A stretch of 64,000 nucleotides of DNA from Ursus arctos. Lineage: Eukaryota; Chordata; Mammalia; Carnivora; Ursidae. Both the position numbers and the translations under genes were made by a program. The notes beneath the pieces are model-generated. The model did not search any database. It saw only the letters and a program-made list of their open reading frames with translations, and was not told where the DNA came from. Shown in pieces: positions 43,511 through 54,243 of this stretch. Location: the NCBI RefSeq assembly GCF_023065955.2, contig NW_026622841.1, forward strand, positions 16,998,501 to 17,062,500. Direction: 5' to 3'. The stretch's first letter is position 1; each line of letters opens with the position of its first letter.

Positions 43511-43964
43511 ACACACAACCCCACACTCGCTAGAGTTCAGCCATGATAAATGCACGGGAGGAAGAGTGGGGCATAAGGAGGAATTCCCTAAGGACATAAT
43601 GGGCTGACCCCAGACCTTGGGTCCCACCTGAAGAGGTAGGAGCCCTGTGATCATTCTTGCCCAGCGGCCTCGGCTCTTGCTCTGATCCTTTTATTAAACA
43701 CTATGTATGAGGCCCACTGGGTGCCAGCATGTGATATGGCTCTTCTTCCAGCCCTGAGCCTGGTCAGTCCTAGATGTGTCTAGCCTGTGGTGGGCACGTG
43801 CTTTGTATCAGGATCAGGCACTTCTGGGAGTTTAGGAGATTTCTTGCCAGGGTTCAGAAGGCACAGCAAGGTCAGTTACTTCGAGCAGGCTGTGGTGGGT
43901 GATTAAGGAATCCACTTGGAAGCAGGAATGCGAAGCCTGTGTGTGAACATAAATTGTGGTGGTT
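43511..43964. other. Unique DNA with an L2/MIR-like trace
   Basis: ACACTATGTATGAGGCCCACTGGGTGCCAGC near 43697 resembles an L2 or MIR fragment. Nothing else recognised. Confidence 0.35.
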
Positions 43965-43980
43965 TCTAAATTTCTCTTTC
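43965..43980. repeat. Left target-site duplication of the 43981 SINE
   Basis: TCTAAATTTCTCTTTC, identical over 16 bp to 44177-44192. Confidence 0.97.
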
Positions 43981-44176
43981 TTTTTTTTTTTTAAAGATTT
44001 TATTTATTTGACAGACAGAGAGACAGCCAGCGAGAGAGGGAACACAAGCAGGGGGAGTGGGAGAGGAAGAAGCAGGCTCCCAGTGAGGAGCCTGATGCGG
44101 GGCTCGATCCCAGAACGCCAGGATCATGCCCTGAGCTGGAGGCAGACGCTTAACGACTGAGCCACCCAGGTGCCCC
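43981..44176 (-). mobile_element. Recent carnivore SINE, bear-type subfamily, perfect 16-bp duplication
   Basis: T-run, AAAGATTTTATTTATTTGAC, GACAGCCAGCGAGAGAGGG..GGGAGTGGGAGAGGAAGAAG, and ..GAGCCACCCAGGTGCCCC. It belongs to the same subfamily as the copies at 2621 and 5911. The flanking 16-mers are identical, so the insertion is young. Confidence 0.97.
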
Positions 44177-44192
44177 TCTAAATTTCTCTTTC
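44177..44192. repeat. Right target-site duplication of the 43981 SINE
   Basis: Exact copy of 43965-43980. Confidence 0.97.
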
Positions 44193-44750
44193 AATGAATA
44201 CTGAAAAGATGGCAGCCAGTGGCTCTTCCTGTGTAAACACCCTACTGAGTTGGGCTAGAGGAGTCAGTCTTTTGGCCACAGTGGATTGGGCCAGAAGGGG
44301 TGCCCATTCCAAAGTGAGCCAACAGAATGTTTCTCCAGGGTTTAACGAGAGGATCCAGCAGTCAGGTCCCAGCTGTCTGGAGGAAACCAGTCTGCAGTGG
44401 GAGAAAGTAAGAGAAGGAAATTGTGAAGAAGCACCGATAGAATTTGGAGAGAGAGAGTAAGCAATTATTCCTGGCGTTGTTGAAATCCCTGGTTCTAGGT
44501 GTTTCTGAGGCCCAGAAGGATGCCCTACTCATAATATAACTTGTCAAATCCTTAAAAAAAAAAAATCCTTCCTTTTCTCTAAACTGAATTAGGTTGGGTT
44601 TTTGTCACTTAATATCCCAAAGAGCATGGATTATCTGCTGCAGGGCAAGAGACAAGGCCAGGACCCACACCCAGCTCCAGGCAATGACACCAAAGACGCA
44701 GTGACACAAGTCAGCAGGGTCTCCCCACATCAGTAATTCTTATTTCTAGT
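44193..44750. other. Unique DNA with an 88-codon plus frame
   Basis: The frame at 44194-44460 begins just past the SINE and has no recognised family. Confidence 0.35.
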
Positions 44751-44928
44751 TTTTAAAAAAGATCTATTTATTTATTTGAGAGGGAGAGAGTGGGGGGGCA
44801 GAGGGAGAGAGGGACAATCTCAAGCAGACTCCCCGCTGAGTGTGGAGTCCGACATGGGGCTCGATCACAGGATCCTGAGAGCATGACCTGAGCTGAAATC
44901 AAAAATCGGCTGCCACCCAGGCGCCCCT
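44751..44928 (-). mobile_element. Carnivore SINE with internal deletion near the head
   Basis: Tail complement, GA-rich body, GGGCTCGATCACAGGATCCTG and CTGCCACCCAGGCGCCCC. The usual ACTTAACCGACTGAG segment is shortened. GTAATTCTTATTTC and GTAATTATTATTTC flank it as the target duplication. Confidence 0.9.
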
Positions 44929-45024
44929 GTAATTATTATTTCAGAGAAATTATTCAAAGATACTATTTTGAGCAAACTAATATCTCACAAATATCCAAGG
45001 TTGACATTCATATTTTTATTATAA

Positions 45025-45170
45025 TGTTAATTCAACACAATTTAGCAAATATTTCTTAAGCATCTATTAAGCACCTAGAACATAATCCTGTTCTAGGATC
45101 CTGTGAAAGGGCAATGGCCAAAAAAGACAAAAATCTCTGTCCCCCATTCTAGTCAGGGGATAAATAACCC
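45025..45170. mobile_element. L2-class LINE relic
   Basis: AGCAAATATTTCTTAAGCATCTATTAAGCACCTAGAACATAATCCTGTTCTAGG..CAATGGCC follows the L2 3' segment. Confidence 0.6.
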
Positions 45171-45784
45171 TGAACACACACAAATGCATTTCTAATCTCC
45201 TTTACCTCCTTTCACTCTCAGCTCCTGTGTAAACTGTATATAAACTCTAAAACCAAACTGCATTACAAATTTCTAAAAAGCCACAAATCTCACCAAATTA
45301 ACAACACAACTTCATGTGGCAAATTACATTGTTGTGCTAAACTTAAATAGATTTTGTTGAGTTTAAAGATATAGCCTGAAATCTGGATCTATGCTTAAAC
45401 TTTTTCTGTGTTTTAACCTCAATAACACTGATGATTAAGTGTATCATAAAGAATTACATAAATATGTCCAAGACTTTGCTCCTTTAGGATTTAAGACTTC
45501 ATACTTCTACCAAATTGTCTTGCAAGCACATTTCAAATGCCAGTGTTAGTCATGGGTCCCTCGATTACTCTGTAAAACTGTCTTATCCAACCAAAGATAA
45601 GGCTAGCCAGCTTGAATTATTAAACTCAGCATCGAATGGAGAGCTTCTCCATATATTGTTGGCACTAAGAACAGAGAATATTTCTCTTTTTCTAGTAACT
45701 ACCGTAGTTATTCCTAATGAACTGACTAGTGATATGCATAAAGAGGTACCATAAGTAATCTTAGCCTGTGATTATGACCAGTGT
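45171..45784. other. AT-rich unique DNA
   Basis: No repeat recognised. A 79-codon plus frame (45515-45754) has no known family. Confidence 0.4.
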
Positions 45785-46012
45785 TAATACTTAGGAAGTA
45801 CCAGGAGCTGTTCTAAATGAGTAAATCAACTCAGCCAAGCCTCCAACAACCCTTCAAAACAGGTACTTCTGTCAGGCTCACTTTACAGAGGAAGGGAAAC
45901 TGAGACACAGGAAGGTTAGCTAATTTGCCCAAGATCAGAACTAGAGTAAGTGACAGAGCAGGGATTTGAACCCAGGCAAGTGTGGCTCCGGAGGCTCCGC
46001 TCCAAATCCCCC
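45785..46012 (+). mobile_element. MIR-class SINE, long copy
   Basis: CCAGGAGCTGTTCTAAATGAG, CTCCAACAACCCTTCAAAACAGG, CTTTACAGAGGAAGGGAAACTGAGACAC and GACAGAGCAGGGATTTGAACCCAGGCAAG are MIR blocks in order. Confidence 0.8.
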
Positions 46013-46282
46013 CATGACACTGCCATTGAGTGTGGTGCCAACTGCCACAGGCTGGGTTCTTCATACTCTGGGATGATGATGACACCTGATGCCCTGTCAT
46101 GACTCCCTTCCCTCATCAATCTTCTTTCTTGGAACAACTGAGAAACGTCCATTTGCCCATCAAAACTTTCCGCCATTTGGCTTCTTGGGCTGGAATAGAG
46201 AAAAAATGCCGTTGCACATTCTGCACTGAACTCACATAGATCAAGGATCAACCAGCTATAACCCATGGGCCAGTAAGACTTT
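46013..46282. other. Unique DNA
   Basis: Nothing recognised. Confidence 0.3.
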
Positions 46283-46692
46283 GTAGTAGTTTGCTGGGGC
46301 TGTCATTGAAAAAAAAAAAAAAGACTACAGATTGAATGGCTTAAATAACAGAAATGTATTTTTTCACAGTTCTGGAGGCTACAGGTCTGAGAGCAAAGCG
46401 TCAGCACCGTTGTTTCTCCCTGAGAGCTTTGAGGGAAGAATCCATTCCAAGCCAATCTCCATCTTCTCTCTTTATCTTCATATCGTTTTCCTTCTGTGTG
46501 TATCTCTGTCCAAATTTTCTCTTCTGATAAGAGCAGCAGTCATATTGGATTAGAGCCCATCCTAATAATCTCATTTTAATTTAATTACCTCTTAAAGACC
46601 CTATCTTCAAATACGGTCACATTCTCAGGTACTGAGGGTTAGGACTTCAACATGTGACATTTTGAAAGGACACAATTTGAAACCTTCATTGT
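46283..46692 (-). mobile_element. MaLR LTR (MLT1/MST type)
   Basis: GTAGTTTGCTGGGGCTGTC, an internal A14 run, CAGTTCTGGAGGCTACAGGTC, TTAATTACCTCTTAAAGACCCTATCTTC, CACATTCTCAGGTACTGAGGGTTAGGACTTC and AAAGGACACAATTTGAAACC, in reverse-complement MaLR order. Confidence 0.88.
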
Positions 46693-47382
46693 TTTAAGCT
46701 ACTGAGATTTGGGGGTGTCTGTTACCATAGCATAACCCAGACTATCCTGACAAATACAAAAAAACAATCACATATGGACTAGAAATGACAGAGTTGTCTG
46801 TCCATCTTTATGGTCCTATTAAAAACCACATGAGGGACTTTACTGGAAAAAAAGAAGTTACATATATTGCAGGCATGAATAGATTAGCCTACAGAAGTAT
46901 TCTTAGAGCTAGAATATCATTATTTTCTCTCCGCTTCTGGAAGCTGAAGACTAGAGAAGTTAAATGTCTCTTTCTGGCCAGTAGGAAAGTCGCAGATCCT
47001 GGACGACTCCCAGTCACATGCTCATTCCAGGCAGCTTGGCCGCCTTCCTGCCTCACTGGGATCCAAGATGGCAGCGCCAGTCACCTGGGCAGCATTTCTT
47101 CCCCTCAGGCCAGACCTGTCAGTGGCTCCGCAGAACCTGTCCAGGCTTGACAGTTATAAACTTGGAATGCCTCTTGCTCACCTAGATGTTATCATCTGAC
47201 TTGTGACAGATTAATTCCTTAATCATCTCTGAGTTTTTCCACTTGATATTAAATCTCTCATCCTATTTCCTCATGGCTGTGAGACTGTCAGAGAGCTAAG
47301 AGGTGGTTTACATTTTTTCCAGGGGAGGTCCTTCGGACTGAGAGGAGTTCTCTGGGGAGGGAAAATACCCTCTGTCGTAATT
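46693..47382. other. Unique DNA with a 121-codon plus frame
   Basis: The frame at 46785-47150 shows no recognised domain. TGTTTTAAGCTACTGAGATTTGGGGGTG at about 46690-46717 resembles a second MaLR 3' end read forward. Confidence 0.4.
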
Positions 47383-47815
47383 TTCCTATGGCTGCTGTAA
47401 AAAAAATTATCACAAACTTGATGACTTAACATGAAAGAAATGTATTCTCTCACAGTTCTGACAGCCACACATCCAAAATCGAGGTGTCAGCAGGCCTGCA
47501 GTTTCTCAGAGAGTTCTGGGGGGGAATCCTTCCTTTCCTCTTCCTGTTCTGGGGGCTCTTAGCATTCCCTGGCTTCCTTGGCTGTGTCATTCCAGTCTCT
47601 GCCTCTGTCTTCACATGGCCTTCTCTGGAGTCTCAAATCTCCCTCTATCTCTCTCTTAGAAGGATCTTGTCATTGGATTTAGGGTCCACCTGGATAGCGG
47701 GCACAATCATCTCATCTCAGGATCCTTAACTTATTTACATCTGCAAAGACCCTTTTTCCAAATAAGGTCATACTCACAACTTGGAGGAATTAGGAGGGAA
47801 TCAACATTCAGTTCA
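47383..47815 (-). mobile_element. MaLR LTR (MLT1/MST type)
   Basis: TTTCCTATGGCTGCTGTAA, CTCTCACAGTTCTGACAGCC, CAGTCTCTGCCTCTGTCTTCACATGGCC, TTACATCTGCAAAGACCC and AAATAAGGTCATACTCAC, in reverse-complement order. Confidence 0.9.
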
Positions 47816-48272
47816 CTCCACTCTCTCTGTGGAGTGTCATGAAAACTTCCTTCCAGGACAAGTGTGGAACATAAATGAAGGCTGTGCTCTGCCTGTTTGC
47901 TCCTTTCTTCCCAGTTTGTCTCCTTTTCGCCTCCTTCTGCTTCTGCCTTCTCTCCACAGCCAAGGACACTCATGCTCCCTGACAAATTTGGTCTAAGGTT
48001 TTAGGAGATTTATACGCACTTCCTCCCAGATACTGGCCGCTTAAATTTGAGTAACAGAGGGGACAATGCTGCACAAGTACAAAATTTTCTCCTTGTAAAA
48101 TGTTGGATGTTGCCGAGGGAACTATCTGGATAGGAAGAGGGAAACGGAGTGGGAGGATTCCTTCCAATGGGTGCGTACTTTGCATACCAGTGTATCAGAG
48201 TCTATCATCACAATAATTTCTGGGACAGACTCAGCACACTGGTCAAATGTGGGCTGAGGTCTAAGCTGGGAG
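47816..48272. other. Unique DNA
   Basis: Nothing recognised. Confidence 0.35.
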
Positions 48273-48353
48273 AGTGTGTGTACGTGTGTGTCCGCGCGCG
48301 CGCGTGTGTGTGTCCGCGCGCGCGCGTGTGTGTGTCCGCGCGCGCGCGCGCGG
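48273..48353. repeat. Composite CG/TG array, 22-bp period
   Basis: Three copies of a unit TCC(GC)n(GT)n begin at 48291, 48313 and 48335, exactly 22 bp apart. Each joins a (CG)5 block to a (TG)4 block, and the last CG block is longest. Both dinucleotides favour Z-DNA. Plus-strand frames across it give an artefactual cysteine/arginine-alanine repeat. Confidence 0.95.
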
Positions 48354-48574
48354 ATACAATAGAATTACTACCCAACCTCAACAAGCTAGATTCCTGAAAC
48401 CAGGAAAATTAAACCAAGCAAGGATAATACTACTATTGCTAATAAAACGCTGTGATTTATTTAGCATTTATAACTCACTGGGCTCTGTAATAATTTCGTA
48501 TCCATTTTCCCCGTTTGATTTCCAAAGTCAGCTATACATGGTCAGGATCGGGACAACCTGTTTAAAGTGTTCTC
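48354..48574. other. Unique DNA
   Basis: Nothing recognised. Confidence 0.3.
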
Positions 48575-48738
48575 GGGCGCCTGGGTGGCTCAGTCAGCTA
48601 AGCGTCTGCCTTTGGCTCAGGTTGTGGTCCCGGGCTCCTGGGATCACGCCCTGTGTTGGGTTTCCTCCTTGGCAGGGAGCCTGCTTCTCCCTCTGCCTCT
48701 GCCCATTCCCACCACTTGTGTTCTCTCTCTCTTTCAAA

Positions 48739-48769
<31 letters not shown>

Positions 48770-49000
48770 AATATTTTTCTTTTTTTGAAGATTTTATTTA
48801 TTTGACAGGACAGAGAGAGCAAGTGAGCCCAAGCAGGGAGAAGCAGAGGGAAAGGGAGAGGTGGGCTGTCTGCTGAGCAGGGAGCTTAAGGTGGGGCTGG
48901 ATCCCAGGACCCTGGGATCATGACCTGGGCCGAAGGCAGATGCCTAACAGACTGAGCCACCCAGGCACCCCTAAATAAATAAAATCTTAAAAAAAAAAAA
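48575..49000 (+). mobile_element. Carnivore SINE with another SINE in its tail
   Basis: Head GGGCGCCTGGGTGGCTCAG to (AAAT)8 at 48737-48770. The tail resumes after an inserted minus-strand SINE as AAATAAATAAAATCTTAAAA at about 48973-49000. GTTCTC before and after suggests a short target duplication. Confidence 0.9.
48776..48971 (-). mobile_element. Carnivore SINE inserted in the AAAT tail of another
   Basis: TTTTTTTGAAGATTTTATTTATTTGACAGG, GA-rich body and GAGCCACCCAGGCACCCC. AAATAAATAAAAT on both sides is the duplicated tail target. Confidence 0.94.
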
Positions 49001-49010
49001 TGGTTCTCAT

Positions 49011-49133
49011 GGGGCACCTGGCTGGCTCAGTTGGTAGAATGTGCGATGCTTGATTTCGGGGTTGTGAATTCAAGCCCTGCATTGGGTAAAGAGATTACTT
49101 AAAAATAAAATTTTAAACAAATTTTAAAAAATA
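49011..49133 (+). mobile_element. Short carnivore SINE (old short form)
   Basis: GGGGCACCTGGCTGGCTCAG, TAGAATGTGCGATGCTTGATTTCGG, GGGTAAAGAGATTACTT and an A/AAAT-rich tail. GGTTCTCATGG and TGATTCTTATGG flank it as the target-site duplication. Confidence 0.88.
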
Positions 49134-49849
49134 AATAAAAGTGATTCTTATGGAAAAAATGTAAAGGTTTCAGTCAACTACAAGCTTAGTCAATGAGTAA
49201 CATCATCACTATGTGTGGCTGCAGAAGGGGGGGCACAAATTAAGGCTGTTTTCATGACACTGTAGTCCCCAGATTGAGGGTGGCAAATAGACCCAATTTA
49301 GCAGAAGCCCCCTCTTATACCCCATTAACTAAGCTCAGGGTCTTGAGGGACACAAGACAAAGGAAGTATCTTCCAATGTCATGGCCACTTATTTGTAAAC
49401 AGAATATCTTCACAGAATCCTGGAGAAGGCTTGAACATTCTAGGAGCAAAGCTCGAATCTCTCCCTTCAGCTCTCTCTCCCTCCATACACCACGACCCTG
49501 GAAGAGCCACCTCTACGTTGACCCTTAACCTTGACTTCCTCCTGGGCACCCCAAAGGCCTCCTCCCACCAGCATGGCGCAGCCCCCAGAGTTATCATCCC
49601 CCTACTCCAGAGCAGCTGCACCCCTTCTTGCTTGAGTCTGTCTTCACTGTGAGCCTCTCTAGGATGAGGACCAATGGAGATGGGCCAAATGACGGAAGAA
49701 ATAAAGCTTGTAGGCCAGAAGTTGAAGAGAGGCAACCAGAATGGAGGCAGGAGCTGGCCCCCAAGCAGGTGCAAACAGCTGGAGGAAATGGAGATATTTA
49801 ACTTAGAGAAGATGTTCGGGGTCCCATAAGCATACCATCTATAGGACTA
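49134..49849. other. Unique DNA
   Basis: A 131-codon minus frame (49379-49774) overlaps 73- and 84-codon plus frames. No family recognised. Confidence 0.4.
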
Positions 49850-50035
49850 CTGCTAGGTTCCAGACTCTATTCTCCATGCTTTGTCTACATTGTGCTTACT
49901 TACTTTGACCTGCACAGGAACCTTCTGAAAACTCAATGCCCCTCGTTAAAGAGAAGCAAATCAAGGCAATGAGAGTTTCAGTAACTTATGTGAGGGCCAA
50001 AAGCTAAGTTAATGTCAAGGCCAGCAGTCCACCTG
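49850..50035 (+). mobile_element. MIR-class SINE
   Basis: TGCTAGGTTCCAGACTCTATTC, CTGCACAGGAACCTTCTGAAAAC, GAGAAGCAAATCAAGGCAATGAGAG and CTTATGTGAGGGCCAAAAGC fit the MIR order with divergence. Confidence 0.6.
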
Positions 50036-50884
50036 GGGAGGTCTAACTCCACTGTAGCACCGTCAAGAGGGAGAAAGCAAAGAGATGTATCATGTTTCAC
50101 ACCAGAAGATAAATGTAGGGGCGAAGGGCCAACATTCCAGGGAGGCAGATTGTTGGCTCGGTCTAGGGAAGGATTCGGTAACAGTCAGAGCTGCCCAGTA
50201 ACGAGTGGGCGGCCCCGAGGCTCCCTGAGGCTCCCACCAAGGAGCCTCCAAGCAGAAGTTGGGCGACCATCTGCTGTGGGTATAATAAGGAATTCCGCCC
50301 TGGAGTGAAGGGTGGGCCAGGGGAACTCGAGGAGAGGCTGTATGTGTACTAACAGATTCTAGGCAGTTCTGAAAAAGCCTGACATTCTAAGATTCCCCAA
50401 ACCTGACAAACTTGCTTGCGATATGAAATCCGTAACAGTAAATGTCTTCTGTAGCTTACCATCCAAACCAGAGAAAAGCAGTTGACCAGGTTCATTTCCT
50501 GGGCTGCTTCTCCTATTCTCTCTCATTTAGGATTACTCTTTCACTCATTGTATTTTCTTTCCCTTTACTATACACCGAAGAACAATAGCATACTTAAACT
50601 CTCATTAGAGCATTCCTGAGACATGAATAAGGCCCGAATTCACCATTCCCAAAATGAATCATTCCATGTGTGCCGAGTATCAATTCATACACTTTAATCC
50701 ACAGTAAGCTTTTGATTTCTCAGGCTGTGTGTTCTGGAAATCTGGTAAAAGAACTTCCTGGCCTCCTCTGCTTCATGATGATTCTCCATATTTCATCATT
50801 TTAACAACCTCATTTTGGAAGCCTGAGAACACTGACATGGGCAAAAGGCAATCTGAGCTTAATAATAAAGGTGTGACAAGCGCT
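50036..50884. other. Unique DNA
   Basis: No repeat or gene recognised. A few CpGs cluster near 50205-50220. Confidence 0.4.
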
Positions 50885-51075
50885 GCCCCTTCCCTAGTAC
50901 CGACCGTGTGCCTGGCCCTGTGTGGAACACTTTCAGCATACGAGCTTATTTCAGATTCATAACTGCCCTATGAGGTTGGTACTATTCTAATTACCCCCAT
51001 TTTAAAGATGAGGAAGTAGAAGCATGGGGAAGTTAAGTAATTTGCAAGGAGTGGGGCTAGGATTCAAATCAGGGC
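50885..51075 (+). mobile_element. MIR-class SINE
   Basis: GTGTGCCTGGCCCTGTGTGG, GATTCATAACTGCCCTATGAGGTTGG, TACCCCCATTTTAAAGATGAGGAAG and GTGGGGCTAGGATTCAAATCAGGG are MIR landmarks in order. Confidence 0.82.
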
Positions 51076-51574
51076 AATTGGGTCCCATGATCCCCACCCT
51101 TAATCCACACTATTTGGCCTCCAGCTGTGGACCCATGGATGGCCCAGAGGCCCTGGGTGAGTTGTCTGCTTCACCAAGCTGGGGCTTGTCTCTGCCTTGT
51201 CTGTGACACGCAGGACTGCTCAGGAACTTGGCAACCTCCAGTCCTGAGGTTCTAGGAAGCAGCATTTCCAAGCTGCTACACGGGGTCCCTGTGAGGCTTT
51301 CCTTCTACCCGAGAGCCAGCCAAGAACCCTCAATTCCCTAATGGGAGAGACTCGTTAGTCTGTTTTCAGGACTCTCCAGGCATAACAATGACCTTCTTGG
51401 TCTAAGAAATCATTCCAGGGTGTAGCTGTCTTTTTCTCTGTGCCAGCTACAATCCATTTCCCTCATTCTTATGTGCCATTGGAGGACCAGGGCTCACCCT
51501 CCACATCCTAAAGGTTGTTTATGAGAATTTCCTAACTTCCCTTCAACAAAATATACCATTAATCATGCACTTTA
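51076..51574. other. Unique DNA
   Basis: Nothing recognised. Confidence 0.35.
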
Positions 51575-51650
51575 GATTCATTTATTCATTTACCCAATGC
51601 ACATTTATTGAGTGCCTATAGTGTGCCAGGCCAGGTGATGGGCTCTGTGT
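51575..51650. mobile_element. L2-class LINE relic
   Basis: TTCATTTATTCATTTACCCAATGCACATTTATTGAGTGCCTATAGTGTGCCAGGCC. Confidence 0.7.
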
Positions 51651-52514
51651 TTATATATTGAGATTTTGGTGAAATCTGATTTCGACAGCTGTCTTAGGGC
51701 TATGCTAGCTACTCTAACAGATGCATCTCCGTGATTTAACACCTTAACAGACAAAAGTTAAGTTCTTATTCAGATAAAATACAGAACCGGTTCTGACCCA
51801 GGTTCTTTCCCTCTTGTGCCTCCACCCTCCCTGGGGCATGACTGTCATTTCCACGCAGCTCCCTGATAGGAAATGAGCCAGAGTAGAGAAGGCACTCCTT
51901 TCTCCTATGCACCTTGGCCCAGAAGTGACACATCTCCTCTATTTATACTGGTGAAGATCTAAATGGGAGGTCTGGGGTGGGTGGATAGGGGTGGGTGCTG
52001 AGAAATGGCACCCTCACTTGATAGCCTTTTCCCAGAGGACAGCTGCTCTGATGGGTGGCAGCCGGCATGGCCCATGTGGGGTGAGTGCCCTGGGGTGTGG
52101 CCATCAGGGACCGTTAGGCTCTGCTGTGGCATTTCCCCAGCAGGTATGCCCTGTGCCCACCTTTGGCAGCCCTTCTTGGGAAATTACTTTGAAAGCAATT
52201 TGAGAACAAAAGATCTTTCTTTGTAAATCCTTCAATGGTGGCCATGTGCATTCTTTGTGAGCTGATTTAATTCTTCCAAATTAGTCATGAGTCATTCGGA
52301 GTCAAGTCTGGAGCATAAAGCAGAGGCTCAGTAGTGCTGTTTTGAATCAAAGTCAAAATGTATCAATAAAGGCAAGAGATTGAGTCTCCTGTGTGCTAGC
52401 TGGTTGGGCCCTGAAAGTAATTCCCTGAGAGGAGCTGAGCTCCCAGAGTGTTTTGAGCAAAGTAGGACTGTTCGATTAGCGCAGCAGGAGCGAGAAAGCT
52501 CTTCTTGGTGTCAG
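51651..52514. other. Unique DNA
   Basis: No repeat or gene recognised. The AT-rich block at 52250-52340 is plain unique sequence. Confidence 0.4.
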
Positions 52515-52645
52515 AGGATCTGAATGTTAGATGTGTAACCCGGACTGGAGACTCAGGACTCTCTCTGAGCCTGTTTCCTCATCTGTAAACTGAGGTTGGG
52601 GGAGCGGATTAGGTCGCCTCTCACCTTCTTTGAAGCACTGACATT
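52515..52645 (-). mobile_element. MIR-class SINE
   Basis: CTCTGAGCCTGTTTCCTCATCTGTAAACTGAGGTTGGGGG is the reverse complement of the MIR 3' core. Confidence 0.7.
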
Positions 52646-53172
52646 TGAGATTCTAAAGAGAAAGCTTTCAAATACCACCTTTCATCTGCATAGGTCAGAT
52701 GCCTCTGGAGAGGCAGTTTTAAATACTGCCTCATTACTGTTAAAACCCGGCCTGTGTTTCTGGTGAATTACACATTGTATGTTCTAGAATCAGAGAAGCC
52801 CAGGCTGGAAGACCATCCATCGGGGGCCTGTGGGTTACATGTGACATGGGACGGGCCTTGGAGCCTCTACCCCCTCCAATATGAACTGGAAAAATCATAG
52901 TCCCCTCCCTGTGGGAACAGTGTGAACTTGAAAATAAGGGAATGCGCTAGCTTTGCACAATGCCTGACACCAGAAAGCGCCAGTCCACGCTCCTGCTTGG
53001 ACTGGGTCCCTTTGACGGTAACTGTCACCCATTGCACTTCCAGAACCTCTCTGTGACATCCCTGCCAGTGATCGGGTGGGGAGATCCTTCGGCATGCCCC
53101 CCAAAAGAGGACTCATTGCTTCCCTGGGCAGCACCCCTCTTTGGATAGTGCTGTTTTTAAACATTTATTTTA
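52646..53172. other. Unique DNA
   Basis: An 89-codon minus frame (52895-53164) overlaps a 62-codon plus frame. No family recognised. Confidence 0.35.
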
Positions 53173-53368
53173 GGGGCACCTGGGTGGCTCAGTCGGTTAA
53201 GCGTCTGCCTTCAGCTCAGGTCATGATGGCAGGGTCCTGGGATTGAGCCCTACTTTGGGCTTGGGCTCCCCCTGCTCAGCGGGGAGTCTGCTTCTCCCTC
53301 TGCCCCTCACCCCCCCATATGTGCGCATGCCCACTCTCTCTGAAATAAACAAAATCTTTAAAAAAAAT
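53173..53368 (+). mobile_element. Carnivore SINE
   Basis: Head GGGGCACCTGGGTGGCTCAG, CT-rich body, AAATAAACAAAATCTTT and A tail. TAAACATTTATTTTA flanks both ends as a 15-bp target-site duplication. Confidence 0.95.
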
Positions 53369-53682
53369 TAAACATTTATTTTAGAAAGTAATAATAATAG
53401 CTACTACCATACAAAGCCTGCCAGACAAAGAAGTCTCTTCCGTGAGAAGGCTCTCAAACGCTGATTGCCTGCTCTAAACTCCCTCCCAACCGTCTCTCCA
53501 GTGTCCTCATGTTTGTACTTTCTCAATTGTTCCTCTTATAAAAACGAATTGTTGTTCTTTCACAATTCTGACTCCTCCTTGAATAGGAGCTGGCTTGTCT
53601 TTATTTCCCTTAAGTGGAGCACATGGATGGGACAGTAGGTGTGATGAGCAGAACAGGAATGTCGCAGGGGCTCAGCCCGGGC

Positions 53683-53810
53683 GGGCACTGGAATCACCTG
53701 GGAGCTTTTACAAAATTGCATCTCAGACCATTTAGATCAGCTTCCTCGAGAATTTGACATCAATATTTTTTTAAGCTTCTAGGTGATTCTAATGTGCAGC
53801 CAAGACTTAG
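53683..53810 (+). mobile_element. MER5A-like DNA transposon relic
   Basis: GGCACTGGAATCACCTGGGAGCTTTTACAAAATTGC, TCGAGAATTTGACAT and TTCTAGGTGATTCTAATGTGCAGCC follow the MER5A order. Confidence 0.6.
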
Positions 53811-53976
53811 AAGCAATGTTCTAGATGCTTGTTCCTATTAATGTGGTCTAATATTACGATCAGTTTTTGCTAGGCTCATTCATCACAATGTCGAGTCACA
53901 TTTAGGCTACTGTTAAGAATGACCACATCTTTTTCTACTAAGTCAAGGATCCCCAGTTCTTTACTGTGTACTTGAT

Positions 53977-54030
53977 TTATATATATAATATATATATTAT
54001 ATATATAATATACAATATATATATAATATA
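53977..54030. repeat. (TA)n-rich self-complementary microsatellite
   Basis: TATATA and TAATATA units over about 54 bp are nearly self-complementary and could form a hairpin. The tract directly abuts a SINE target. Confidence 0.92.
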
Positions 54031-54033
54031 TTC

Positions 54034-54231
54034 TTTTTTTTTTAAAAGATTCTGTCTATTTATTCGACAGAGATAGACAGCCAGCGAGAGAGGGAACACA
54101 AGCAGGGGGAGTGGGAGAGGAAGAAGCAGGCTCATAGCGGAAGAGCCTGATGTGGGGCTCGATCCCATAACGCCAGGATCACGCCCTGAGCCGAAGGCAG
54201 ACGCTTAACCGCTGTGCCACCCAGGCGCCCC
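54034..54231 (-). mobile_element. Carnivore SINE, bear-type subfamily
   Basis: T-run, AAAGATTCTGTCTATTTATTCGACAG, GACAGCCAGCGAGAGAGGG, CCCATAACGCCAGGATCACG and GTGCCACCCAGGCGCCCC. Target copies resemble ATAATATATTC and ATAAAATATATTC. Confidence 0.95.
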
Positions 54232-54243
54232 ATAAAATATATT

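Noticed and set aside
48274..48353. CRISPR-like direct repeats
   Set aside because: The 22-bp units are contiguous low-complexity CG/TG without unique spacers, in a mammalian genome.
48274..48741. 155-codon protein with cysteine/arginine-alanine repeats
   Set aside because: It is the translation of the CG/TG array followed by a SINE head.
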